Source: Candidatus Adiutrix sp.
GTDB taxonomy: Bacteria; Desulfobacterota; Desulfarculia; Adiutricales; Adiutricaceae
Assembly: GCA_031273445.1 (NCBI GenBank)
Contig: JAISRV010000002.1
Location: 1-7,805, forward strand
Direction: 5' to 3'
DNA length: 7,805 nucleotides
The notes beneath the pieces were generated by a model. That model had not been told where the DNA came from. It made no database searches and saw nothing but the letters and a program-made list of their open reading frames with translations. This document shows positions 1-5,776 of the stretch, piece after piece. Position 1 is the first letter of the stretch. Every line of letters begins with the position of its first letter. Made by a program: the position numbers and the translations under genes.

Positions 1-174
1 CAACCCTGCGAATCCATGGTGCTGCTGGAGCAGCTGGCCAGCGAATGGGTCGTGCGCCACGGCCTGGCCTCAAAAGGCGACAAGGTCTTCCTCACCTGCG
101 GCCTGCCGCTGCAGACCACAGGCCGCACCAACCTAATAAAACTCATGGACATCGGAGAATCAACCGGCGCTTAG
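1..174 (+). CDS. pyk: Pyruvate kinase, C-terminal fragment
   Basis: Frame 1 is open from the window edge to a TAG at 172-174 and gives 57 residues. It contains VFLTCGLPLQTTGRTNLIKL, which matches the last strand-helix of the pyruvate kinase C-terminal (allosteric) domain. In that family the pattern is roughly 'D.vvi.aG.p....G.tN.ikv', close to the C-terminus. Pyruvate kinase converts phosphoenolpyruvate and ADP to pyruvate and ATP in the cytoplasm, the last step of glycolysis. The catalytic barrel lies outside the window. The gene is followed by about 400 bp without genes before the efflux operon, so it is probably a separate transcription unit. The family call rests on a short but characteristic C-terminal motif and on the protein ending where pyruvate kinases normally end. 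Confidence 0.82.
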   Translation, partial: QPCESMVLLEQLASEWVVRHGLASKGDKVFLTCGLPLQTTGRTNLIKLMDIGESTGA

Positions 175-254
175 GCCGCGCGGCCGCCGGATGCTCCCGC
201 ATCCTGTCCGTAGGGGCGGGAGTCGCCGGCTCTCTTGGTCGGCCGGGGCCGGCG
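174..254. other. GC-rich inverted repeats just downstream of pyk
   Basis: Several perfect inverted repeats are packed here. A 12-bp palindrome GGCCGCGCGGCC lies at 174-185. GGATGC (189-194) pairs with GCATCC (199-204) around a 4-nt loop. CTCCCGC (194-200) pairs with GCGGGAG (216-222). CGCCGGC (224-230) pairs with GCCGGCG (248-254). The second and third stems share bases, so they are mutually exclusive in RNA. The position just after the pyk stop suggests transcription termination or 3'-end protection, but no T-run follows any stem. A classical intrinsic terminator is therefore not supported. Confidence 0.4.
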
Positions 255-285
255 GCGGGACCTGATGGAGGGGAAAACCGCCAGG

Positions 286-367
286 GCTTCGCCCTGGTCT
301 GGTGTTTGAATATTGTCGGGGCTTCGCCTTGGTCTGGTGTTTGAATATTGTCATGCTTCGCCTTGGT
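286..367. repeat. Short direct repeats, two full copies and one partial
   Basis: A 32-bp unit occurs at 286-317 and 321-352 with one difference (CCCTGG against CCTTGG). A partial third copy of 13 bp (GCTTCGCCTTGGT) lies at 355-367. The period is 35 then 34 bp, with gaps of only 3 and 2 bp. The first copy starts inside a hairpin, CCAGGG (281-286) with CCCTGG (292-297) around CTTCG. The later copies keep the TTCG core but have weaker stems. Gaps this short exclude a CRISPR array. The unit resembles the dispersed intergenic repeats found in many proteobacteria, and its function is unknown. Confidence 0.7.
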
Positions 368-581
368 AACTTTTGACTCACATTGGATAAATAATACCCG
401 GCCCTGCTTATGGAATCTGGCGGAGTTTTTTCTGGGCGAGTTAATCCGCTGGAAAAATTCATCAAGCAATACAGGCCTTTAAAAAGTAATAACAGTTACC
501 CGTTCTTAATGCGCGGCTTGGCCTTGTATTTGCTAGACAGGCCGTCAGCGCCTTATCCTGAAACGACAGCGAGTTTTGCCC
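368..581 (+). other. Leader region upstream of the efflux operon, no gene seen
   Basis: No convincing coding sequence lies here. A 60-codon open frame at 410-592 has no recognisable motif, no ribosome site, and overlaps the macA start. Positions 369-400 are AT-rich and could hold the operon promoter: TTGGTA (363-368) and GATAAA (386-391) are 17 bp apart, and TTGACT (373-378) is followed by TAATAC (392-397) at a poor 13-bp spacing. Neither pair is convincing. If transcription starts near 400, the macA leader is about 180 nt, long enough for regulation, but I see no known riboswitch in it. Confidence 0.3.
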
Positions 582-1994
582 ATGTCTCCTGACGCCCAAA
601 ATATGTCCGCCGCGCCTTTGATCGGGCCGCCGGCTAATCCGTCTGGCCAAAAATCAGGGCCTCCTGGTTCGGCGTGGTCGGGCGGGAAGCCGTCGGCCCG
701 GATAAAAAAAATTTTCGGGAAAAAAATGATGATCGCCCTGGCCCTGATTGCGGTTCTGGCGATTTTCAGAAGCTGCTCCAACGGCGAAGAGGAGGTCAGC
801 TATCTGACCGAGCGGGTTCGCCGGGGCGACGTCATAAAAACGGTCAACGCCGCCGGCGAAGTGGCCGCGGCGCAATTGGTCAACGTGGGCGCCCAGGTTT
901 CCGGACAGATTGAAACCCTGGCCGTCAGCCTCGGCCAACAGGTCAAAAAAGGCGAGCTGATCGCCGAAATAGATTCCACAACCCAGCGCAATGACCTGGA
1001 AATCAATAAGGCCAAGCTCAAAACCTATGAAACCCAATTGGTTTCCCGCAAAGTGGCCCTGAAAGTCGCCGAACAGCAATATGAACGAACTTTGAAGCTG
1101 AAAAAGCGCGACGCGGCTTCCGACGAAAGCCTGGAAAACGTCGAAAATACCCTGGCTTCGGCCCGGGCGGCGGTGGACGAAACCGCCTCGCTCATCGCCC
1201 AGACCGTCATCTCGGTCAACACCGCCGAAACCAACCTGGGCTATGCCCGCATCCTGGCGCCTCTTGACGGCACGGTGGTCTCCATTCCGGTGGAGGAAGG
1301 CCAGACCGTCAACGCCAACCAGACCGCCCCCACCATCGTCCATCTGGCCGACCTCAGCCAGATGGAGATACGCATGCAGATATCCGAAGGCGACGTGACC
1401 AAGGTCAAACCCGGCATGAAGGTGACCTATACCATCCTGTCGGAGCCGGACCGCGTCTTCAGCGGCGAATTACAGATGGTCGACCCCGGCCTGATCTCCC
1501 TGTCCGACGGCAGCTACAACGGCTCCGCCGACAGCGGCACGGCCATATATTATTACGGCAAGTTCATCGTGCCCAACGATCACGGCCTCTTGCGCATCGG
1601 CATGACCACCCAGAACACCATCACCATCGCTGAAACCCGCGACGTCCTGATCGTGCCGACCATCGCCCTTCGCCCGGTCGGAGGCCGCGCCCAGAGCCGG
1701 AGCCCGGATCAGGCCAAAAACGGCGGCCAGGGCCGGCGCGGCGGCGGACGGGCCGGCGGCGGCGGGCAAGGCCTGGACGGCGGCGGACGGGCCGGCGGCG
1801 ACCGGGCTCTCGTCAGCGTCATGGAAAAAGGCCGGCCGGTGGAAAGGGAGATAGAGACAGGGCTTTCCGACAATATGAACACCGAAGTGATCTCCGGCCT
1901 GGAGGAAGGCGACGAGGTGGTCTCAGCCCAGATGTCGACCTCGGAAATGGCCCAGGCCGGCGGCAGCCAGTTCCGCGGCGGCCCCAGGCTGTGA
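582..1994 (+). CDS. macA: MacA-like periplasmic adaptor (membrane fusion protein)
   Basis: This 470-residue protein is the adaptor of a tripartite efflux pump, linking the inner-membrane MacB transporter to an outer-membrane channel. Residues about 49-62 (MMIALALIAVLAIF) are a single membrane anchor. The first lipoyl-like half is near 100-131 (VSGQIETLAVSLGQQVKKGE), followed by an alpha-helical hairpin at about 132-215. The second lipoyl half is near 222-248 (ILAPLDGTVVSIPVEEGQTV), then a beta-barrel to about 365. A Gly/Arg-rich insert at about 366-409 precedes the membrane-proximal domain (GLSDNMNTEVISGLEEGDEV). ATG 582 is preferred to the in-frame TTG at 576. Both have weak ribosome sites, and ATG 726, directly before the anchor, is an alternative that would remove a 48-residue Pro/Gly/Ser-rich cytoplasmic tail. 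The gene is followed after 7 bp by the MacB ATPase. Confidence 0.9.
   Translation: MSPDAQNMSAAPLIGPPANPSGQKSGPPGSAWSGGKPSARIKKIFGKKMMIALALIAVLAIFRSCSNGEEEVSYLTERVRRGDVIKTVNAAGEVAAAQLVNVGAQVSGQIETLAVSLGQQVKKGELIAEIDSTTQRNDLEINKAKLKTYETQLVSRKVALKVAEQQYERTLKLKKRDAASDESLENVENTLASARAAVDETASLIAQTVISVNTAETNLGYARILAPLDGTVVSIPVEEGQTVNANQTAPTIVHLADLSQMEIRMQISEGDVTKVKPGMKVTYTILSEPDRVFSGELQMVDPGLISLSDGSYNGSADSGTAIYYYGKFIVPNDHGLLRIGMTTQNTITIAETRDVLIVPTIALRPVGGRAQSRSPDQAKNGGQGRRGGGRAGGGGQGLDGGGRAGGDRALVSVMEKGRPVEREIETGLSDNMNTEVISGLEEGDEVVSAQMSTSEMAQAGGSQFRGGPRL
1739..1800 (+). repeat. 23-bp in-frame direct repeat inside macA
   Basis: An identical 23-bp sequence (CGGCGGCGGACGGG followed by CCGGCGGCG) occurs at 1739-1761 and 1778-1800. 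The offset is 39 bp, exactly 13 codons. Both copies encode GGGRAGG, so the duplication keeps the reading frame and builds a Gly/Arg-rich linker between the beta-barrel and membrane-proximal parts of the adaptor. Repeats of this kind can expand or contract by replication slippage. Confidence 0.85.
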
Positions 1995-2001
1995 GCCCGT
2001 C

Positions 2002-2832
2002 ATGAAGGCCATGGAAAACATCATTGAATTACACAAGGTAAACAAATTCTTCGGCGAGGGCGAGAGCCGCATTCACGTGCTTAAGGATATTGATCTGGAG
2101 ATTAAGCGCGGCGACTTCGTGGCCGTCATCGGGCAGTCCGGCTCGGGCAAAACCACCCTGATGAACACCATCGGCTGTCTGGACGTTCCGACCTCCGGCG
2201 CCTATAAAGTGGACGGCATCGAGACCGGCGGCCTGTCGGCCAACGCCCTGGCCTGGGTGCGGGGCCGCAAGCTGGGCTTCGTCTTTCAACGCTACAACCT
2301 TCTGGCCAGCCTGACCACCCTGGATAATGTGGCCCTGCCGGCCGTCTACACCGGCCTGAGCCATTTGGCCCGCGTCGAAAGGGCCAAAGAGCTGCTGACC
2401 CGTCTGGGCCTGGAGGACAAGTTCAAAAATTTTCCCTGGCAGCTTTCAGGCGGCCAGCAGCAGCGGGCCAGCATCGCCCGGGCCTTAATGAACGGCGGCG
2501 ACATAATTCTGGCCGACGAACCCACCGGCGCCCTTGACTCCAAAAGCGGCGAAATGGTCATGGGCATTCTGGAGTCTCTGCACGGCGACGGGCACACCAT
2601 TATCCTGGTCACCCACGATCCCGGCATCGCCGCCTACGCCCACCGGGTCATAGAGTTAAAAGACGGCCTCGTCATCTCCGCCAGCGGCGCGACAAGGCTT
2701 TCAGCGCGGCCGAACACAAAAGCCCGGTGGATGAAAGCGTCAACCCCATCGCCTTTTATCGCGACCAGTTCGCCGAAGCCTTCAAAATGTCGATCCAGGC
2801 CGTCATGGCCCATAAGCTGCGTTCTCTCCTGA
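2002..2832 (+). CDS. macB: MacB ATPase half (ABC nucleotide-binding domain), frameshifted
   Basis: This is a complete ABC ATPase domain of the MacB/LolD class, which powers the pump from the cytoplasm. Walker A GQSGSGKT is at residues 44-51, Q-loop Gln at 96, signature LSGGQQQR at 148-155, Walker B ILADEP with D172 and E173, D-loop GALD, and H-loop His at 205 (VTHD). The domain ends near residue 228 (IELKDGLVISASGA). Normal MacB continues through a linker into the permease in the same chain, at about 650 residues. Here the remaining roughly 45 residues, rich in Ser, Pro, Lys and Arg, are the permease coding sequence read in the wrong frame, with codons unlike the rest. ATG 2002 is chosen; ATG 2011 is possible. 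A sequencing error, a real mutation or recoding could each explain the break. Confidence 0.88.
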   Translation: MKAMENIIELHKVNKFFGEGESRIHVLKDIDLEIKRGDFVAVIGQSGSGKTTLMNTIGCLDVPTSGAYKVDGIETGGLSANALAWVRGRKLGFVFQRYNLLASLTTLDNVALPAVYTGLSHLARVERAKELLTRLGLEDKFKNFPWQLSGGQQQRASIARALMNGGDIILADEPTGALDSKSGEMVMGILESLHGDGHTIILVTHDPGIAAYAHRVIELKDGLVISASGATRLSARPNTKARWMKASTPSPFIATSSPKPSKCRSRPSWPISCVLS

Positions 2833-3956
2833 CCATGCTGGGCATCATCATCGGCATAGCCTCGGTGGTCTCGGTCGTCGCCCTGGGCCGGGGCTCCCAG
2901 GAACGCATCATGGAAAACATCAGTTCCATGGGCACCAACACCATCAGCATTTATCCCGGTTCCGGCTTCGGCGACCGGCGCAGCGGCCGGGTGCGGACGC
3001 TGACCGTTTCCGATTCCGACATCCTGGCCCAACAGAGCTATCTGGACAGCGCCACCCCCAGCGTTTCCGCCAACAGCAACCTGGCCTTCGGCAACCAGAC
3101 TTTGACGGCCTCCCTTAACGGCGTGGGCGCCCAGTTCTTCGACGTGCGCGGACTGAAAATCGCCGAAGGCCGCTTTTTTAATGAAGCCGACGTCAAAGAC
3201 GTGGCCTCGGTGGCCGTCATCGACCCCAACACCAGAAACAAGCTCTTTCCCGACGGCGAAAACCCCCTGGGCCAGGTGCTGCTCTTCCGACGCCAGCCGC
3301 TGACGGTCATCGGCGTCACCCAGCCCCAGAACGCCATGTTCGGCCCCTCGGATCAACTGAGCCTGTGGTCCCCGTATACCACGGTGATGAGCAAGATCAG
3401 CGGCGACCGCCATATCAGCTCCATCATCGTCAAAGTCGGCGATCACGTCGCCTCCCAGGTGGCGGAAAAGAATCTGACCAACCTTTTGACCGTCAAGCAC
3501 GGCCGCAAGGATTTCTTCACCCAGAACACCGACGCCATCAAGCAGACCATCCAAAGCGCCAGCCAGACCATGACCCTGTTGATTTCCTCCATCGCCCTGA
3601 TTTCACTGGTGGTGGGCGGCATCGGGGTCATGAACATCATGCTGGTCTCGGTCACTGAACGGACCAGGGAAATAGGCGTCAGGATGGCCATCGGGGCCAG
3701 GCGTTTCAACATTATGCAGCAGTTCCTCATTGAAGCCGTGCTCCTGTGCGTCATCGGCGGCCTGGCCGGCATCCTCTGCGCCGGGGCCATCGGCCTGGCC
3801 TTCAACAGCTTCTCCAGCGATTTCACCATGTCCTTTTCCGGCGCCTCCGTCTTCCTGGCCCTGGGCTGTTCCAGCCTGATCGGGATAGGCTTCGGCTATA
3901 TGCCGGCCCGCAACGCCTCGCTCCTGAACCCCATCGACGCCCTGGCCTATGAATAG
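2727..3956 (+). CDS. macB: MacB permease half (FtsX-like), frameshifted from the ATPase
   Basis: This frame encodes the membrane part of MacB. The first transmembrane helix (LLTMLGIIIGIASVVSVVAL) is at about residues 34-54. A large periplasmic domain follows, with MacB-typical motifs GTNTISIYPG, RNKLFPDGENPLGQVLL and KHGRKDFFTQNTD. Three C-terminal helices lie at about 281-302, 330-355 and 371-390. SLVVGGIGVMNIMLVSVTER and TREIGVRMAIGAR are hallmark MacB sequences, and the end NPIDALAYE is also typical. The open frame extends upstream of the GTG at 2727 without a stop through the linker (DKAFSAAEHKSPVDESVNP), so the natural product is probably a fusion to the ATPase. Restoring one base near 2690 would give about 650 residues, the usual MacB size. 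GTG 2727 has no good ribosome site, and ATG 2787 is the next start. Confidence 0.88.
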   Translation: MDESVNPIAFYRDQFAEAFKMSIQAVMAHKLRSLLTMLGIIIGIASVVSVVALGRGSQERIMENISSMGTNTISIYPGSGFGDRRSGRVRTLTVSDSDILAQQSYLDSATPSVSANSNLAFGNQTLTASLNGVGAQFFDVRGLKIAEGRFFNEADVKDVASVAVIDPNTRNKLFPDGENPLGQVLLFRRQPLTVIGVTQPQNAMFGPSDQLSLWSPYTTVMSKISGDRHISSIIVKVGDHVASQVAEKNLTNLLTVKHGRKDFFTQNTDAIKQTIQSASQTMTLLISSIALISLVVGGIGVMNIMLVSVTERTREIGVRMAIGARRFNIMQQFLIEAVLLCVIGGLAGILCAGAIGLAFNSFSSDFTMSFSGASVFLALGCSSLIGIGFGYMPARNASLLNPIDALAYE

Positions 3957-3958
3957 GA
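3955..3958 (+). promoter_or_regulatory. Ribosome-binding site deciding the outer-membrane factor start
   Basis: AGGA at 3955-3958 lies 8 nt before ATG 3967 and overlaps the macB stop codon (TAG, 3954-3956). The earlier in-frame ATG at 3949 has no such site, so 3967 is preferred. The overlap suggests translational coupling to macB. Confidence 0.5.
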
Positions 3959-3966
3959 TACTAACC

Positions 3967-5361
3967 ATGCGCCCGCTGATAGTCGCAACGCTCATCGCCC
4001 TGACCGTCTTCGGCCTCATCGGCTGCGCCCGGATCAGCCGGCCGGAGAAAAACCTCTCCGAACGCCTGGCCTACGACGCCCAGGTCAAGGCCCGCTATCA
4101 GCTGGATCCCGAATGGTGGAAAGTCTATGACGACGCGCGGCTGAACGAGGCGGTGGAACTGGCCCTGGCCCGCAACCTTGACCTGGCCAAAGCCGCCGTC
4201 AGCGTAACCCGGGCTTTTCATCAGGCCGGGCTGGCCGGTCTGGACCTCTTCCCCAAATTGTCCGGCGGCCTGGACGCTTCGAGCCGTAGAAACATCGACG
4301 CGGGCGGCCCTTCCGCCCGTTCGGCCGGCGGCAGCCTGAGCCTCAGCTACGAACTGGACCTGTGGCGCAAAGTGGCCGCTTCGGCCGGCGCCGCCGAGTG
4401 GGAATACAAGGCCACGGTCGAAGACCTGGAAAACGCCCGCCTGGCCCTCGTCAACAGCGTCGTGGACGCCTATTACAACCTGGCCTACCTGGGCGACGCC
4501 ATTGAATCCAGCCGGAAAAACCTGGCCAATCTCCGGGCCGTCGAAAACACGGTGACGGTCAAATACGAAAACGGCAAAGTGGCCGCCCTGGAAAAAGCCC
4601 AGGCCCGCCAGTCGGTGCTGTCGGCTGAAAACAGCCTCAACGACCTGGAAACCCAGCATAAAAACGCCGAGCAGACCCTGCGCGACCTTCTGAATCTAAA
4701 ACCAGGCCAGCCTTTGGCCGGAGCGTCCGGCGCGGCTTTTTCCGGCCGGCCCACTTTGGCCGGGCTCCGACTGCCGGGCCTTGACCTGAACGTGCCCCTG
4801 GCCGTGCTGGCCAACCGGCCCGATCTGCGGGCGGCCGAGTTCCGCCTGGAAAAGGCCTTGAAAAACGTGGCTATAGCGGAAAAGGGCTGGCTGCCCTCCA
4901 TCAGCCTCAGTTCGGCCCTGACTTCGTCCGCGAACGCCGTCAGCGCCGCCTTCAACAATCCCGCCGCCAGCGCGGGGCTCTCCGTCAGCCTGCCTTTTCT
5001 GGACTGGAGCCGGGTTCTGAACAACCTCAGAATATCGGAAACTGATTTCGAAACGGCCCGGCTGGGCTTTGAACAAAGCCTGACCACGGCCCTCAACGAG
5101 GTGGACGCCTATTACTACGCCTACGGCCAGGCCCTACGCGGCCTGGACAACGCCCGCCGCAAACACGCCGAAGACCTGCGCATAAGCGCCTACCAGCAGG
5201 ACCGCTATGAAAACGGCGCCGCGGAACTCTCGGACTGGCTGTCGGCCGTCAATACCGTCTACAGTTCCCGCCTGGCCGCCTTAAACGCCCTCTATCAGGC
5301 CCTGCGCTATGAAAACATGACCTACAAGGCCATGGCCGGTCGCTGGCAAACAAGCCCCTGA
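3967..5361 (+). CDS. TolC/NodT-family outer-membrane efflux lipoprotein
   Basis: This 464-residue protein is the outer-membrane channel of the pump. With the ATG 3967 start it has a short lipoprotein signal peptide ending in LIGC, so lipidation is expected at Cys20. The mature part begins with the NodT-type segment YQLDPEWWKVYDDARLNEAV. Two outer-membrane efflux (OEP) repeats follow. They include LSLSYELDLWRKVAAS, the helical stretch ending TLRDLLNLKPGQPL, the family motif VLANRPDLRAAEFRLEKA, and the second strand region LSVSLPFLDWSRV. Length and repeat layout fit OprM/NodT proteins, which form trimers spanning the outer membrane and periplasm. The gene begins at the end of macB, completing a macA-macB-OMF operon. 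An extended start at 3949 (6 more residues) is the alternative. No clear terminator is visible in the 46 bp before the convergent antitoxin gene. Confidence 0.9.
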   Translation: MRPLIVATLIALTVFGLIGCARISRPEKNLSERLAYDAQVKARYQLDPEWWKVYDDARLNEAVELALARNLDLAKAAVSVTRAFHQAGLAGLDLFPKLSGGLDASSRRNIDAGGPSARSAGGSLSLSYELDLWRKVAASAGAAEWEYKATVEDLENARLALVNSVVDAYYNLAYLGDAIESSRKNLANLRAVENTVTVKYENGKVAALEKAQARQSVLSAENSLNDLETQHKNAEQTLRDLLNLKPGQPLAGASGAAFSGRPTLAGLRLPGLDLNVPLAVLANRPDLRAAEFRLEKALKNVAIAEKGWLPSISLSSALTSSANAVSAAFNNPAASAGLSVSLPFLDWSRVLNNLRISETDFETARLGFEQSLTTALNEVDAYYYAYGQALRGLDNARRKHAEDLRISAYQQDRYENGAAELSDWLSAVNTVYSSRLAALNALYQALRYENMTYKAMAGRWQTSP

Positions 5362-5407
5362 CAGATATGGACCGCCTCACGCGCCCTGTGTAACCAGGAT
5401 TCCGCAT

Positions 5408-5668
5408 TCAGATTCTCAACTGCCTGAAAAGATCATCAACATCCTTTGCGTGAAACACATCTTCTCCGCGATCCGCCATCTCCAGCGTTTTGCGGGTCAA
5501 CTCATTCGGTTCTTCCGTGCCGAAGGGCAGGCGTTTTTCTCTGGCTATCTTCGTCAGCATCATGCGGCAGGCATCAGAAACGGTCAACCCAAAAGTGGAC
5601 AGCACGTTGGCGGCTTCATTTTTTATCCTGGGATCAATTCTGGCGCGGACATAATCGTCGGCAGACAT
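5408..5668 (-). CDS. dinJ: DinJ/RelB-type antitoxin, no adjacent toxin
   Basis: This 86-residue protein closely resembles DinJ. The N-terminal ribbon-helix-helix region VRARIDPRIKNEAANVLSTFGLTVSDACRMMLTKIARE is followed by LPFGTEEPNELTRKTLEMA and the toxin-wrapping tail FHAKDVDDLFRQLRI. DinJ-type proteins neutralise the YafQ/RelE-type mRNA-cleaving toxin and repress their own promoter as dimers. In the usual arrangement the toxin gene follows directly. Here only 46 bp separate the antitoxin stop from the convergent efflux gene, and no toxin is present on either strand nearby. It is therefore an orphan, through toxin loss, a role in cross-neutralising a toxin elsewhere, or recruitment as a repressor. 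The start is well supported by a consensus ribosome site 6 nt upstream. Confidence 0.9.
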   Translation of the reverse strand: MSADDYVRARIDPRIKNEAANVLSTFGLTVSDACRMMLTKIAREKRLPFGTEEPNELTRKTLEMADRGEDVFHAKDVDDLFRQLRI

Positions 5669-5674
5669 GGTAAT

Positions 5675-5680
5675 CCTCCT
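5675..5680 (-). promoter_or_regulatory. Strong Shine-Dalgarno of the antitoxin gene
   Basis: On the minus strand AGGAGG lies 6 nt before the antitoxin ATG. It is a full consensus site and predicts high translation, as expected for an antitoxin that must exceed its toxin. Confidence 0.85.
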
Positions 5681-5691
5681 TGCTTGTCTTC

Positions 5692-5719
5692 ATTGTAGCT
5701 CAATTGAGCATAAGGTCAA
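5692..5719 (-). promoter_or_regulatory. Sigma-70 promoter with embedded palindromic operator
   Basis: On the minus strand TTGACC (-35, 5714-5719) and TACAAT (-10, 5692-5697) are 16 bp apart, each one base away from consensus. The spacer contains a perfect 12-bp palindrome, GCTCAATTGAGC (5698-5709), directly abutting the -10. A dimeric ribbon-helix-helix repressor bound there would block RNA polymerase. Together with the antitoxin gene about 24 bp downstream, this suggests autorepression; the DinJ-operator match itself is inferred. Transcription would start near 5685. Confidence 0.75.
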
Positions 5720-5726
5720 TGAGAAT

Positions 5727-5768
5727 ATAGCGTCATTTTTTTAATTATTTTTATTTTAATTAATTTTT
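5727..5768. other. AT-rich tract between winged-helix gene and antitoxin promoter
   Basis: This stretch of A and T runs is unlike the GC-rich DNA around it. It lies upstream of the antitoxin -35, where an UP element could stimulate the promoter, and downstream of the winged-helix gene stop. In the direction of that gene it is A-rich rather than T-rich, and no hairpin precedes it, so an intrinsic terminator is not supported. It also marks the point where composition changes along the window. Confidence 0.4.
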
Positions 5769-5776
5769 CCGCCGCC

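Noticed and set aside
286..367. CRISPR array
   Set aside because: The repeats are separated by only 2-3 bp, there are fewer than three full units, and no cas gene is nearby.
143..469. Minus-strand open frames (108 and 101 codons) across the repeat region
   Set aside because: They are low-complexity translations of the direct repeats and GC-rich hairpins in two different frames, with no domain and no ribosome site.
410..592. 60-codon plus-strand frame before macA
   Set aside because: It has no motif and no ribosome site, and it overlaps the macA start.
654..1343. 229-codon minus-strand frame opposite macA
   Set aside because: It is a typical antisense shadow in GC-rich coding DNA, Gly/Phe/Asp-rich without a domain. 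The plus strand has a clear MacA.
2634..3554. 306-codon minus-strand frame opposite the macB permease
   Set aside because: It is antisense shadow. The plus-strand translation matches MacB motifs throughout.
5362..5407. Bidirectional terminator between the efflux operon and the antitoxin
   Set aside because: Only a 4-bp stem (CCTG 5385-5388 with CAGG 5395-5398) is present, with no T-run.
5446..5698. Plus-strand frames (75 and 82 codons) opposite the antitoxin, considered as a possible toxin
   Set aside because: They show no RelE/YafQ features, and the minus-strand DinJ match with its promoter and ribosome site explains the DNA.
5727..5768. Intrinsic terminator for the winged-helix gene
   Set aside because: Read in that gene's direction the tract is A-rich rather than T-rich, and there is no GC stem before it.
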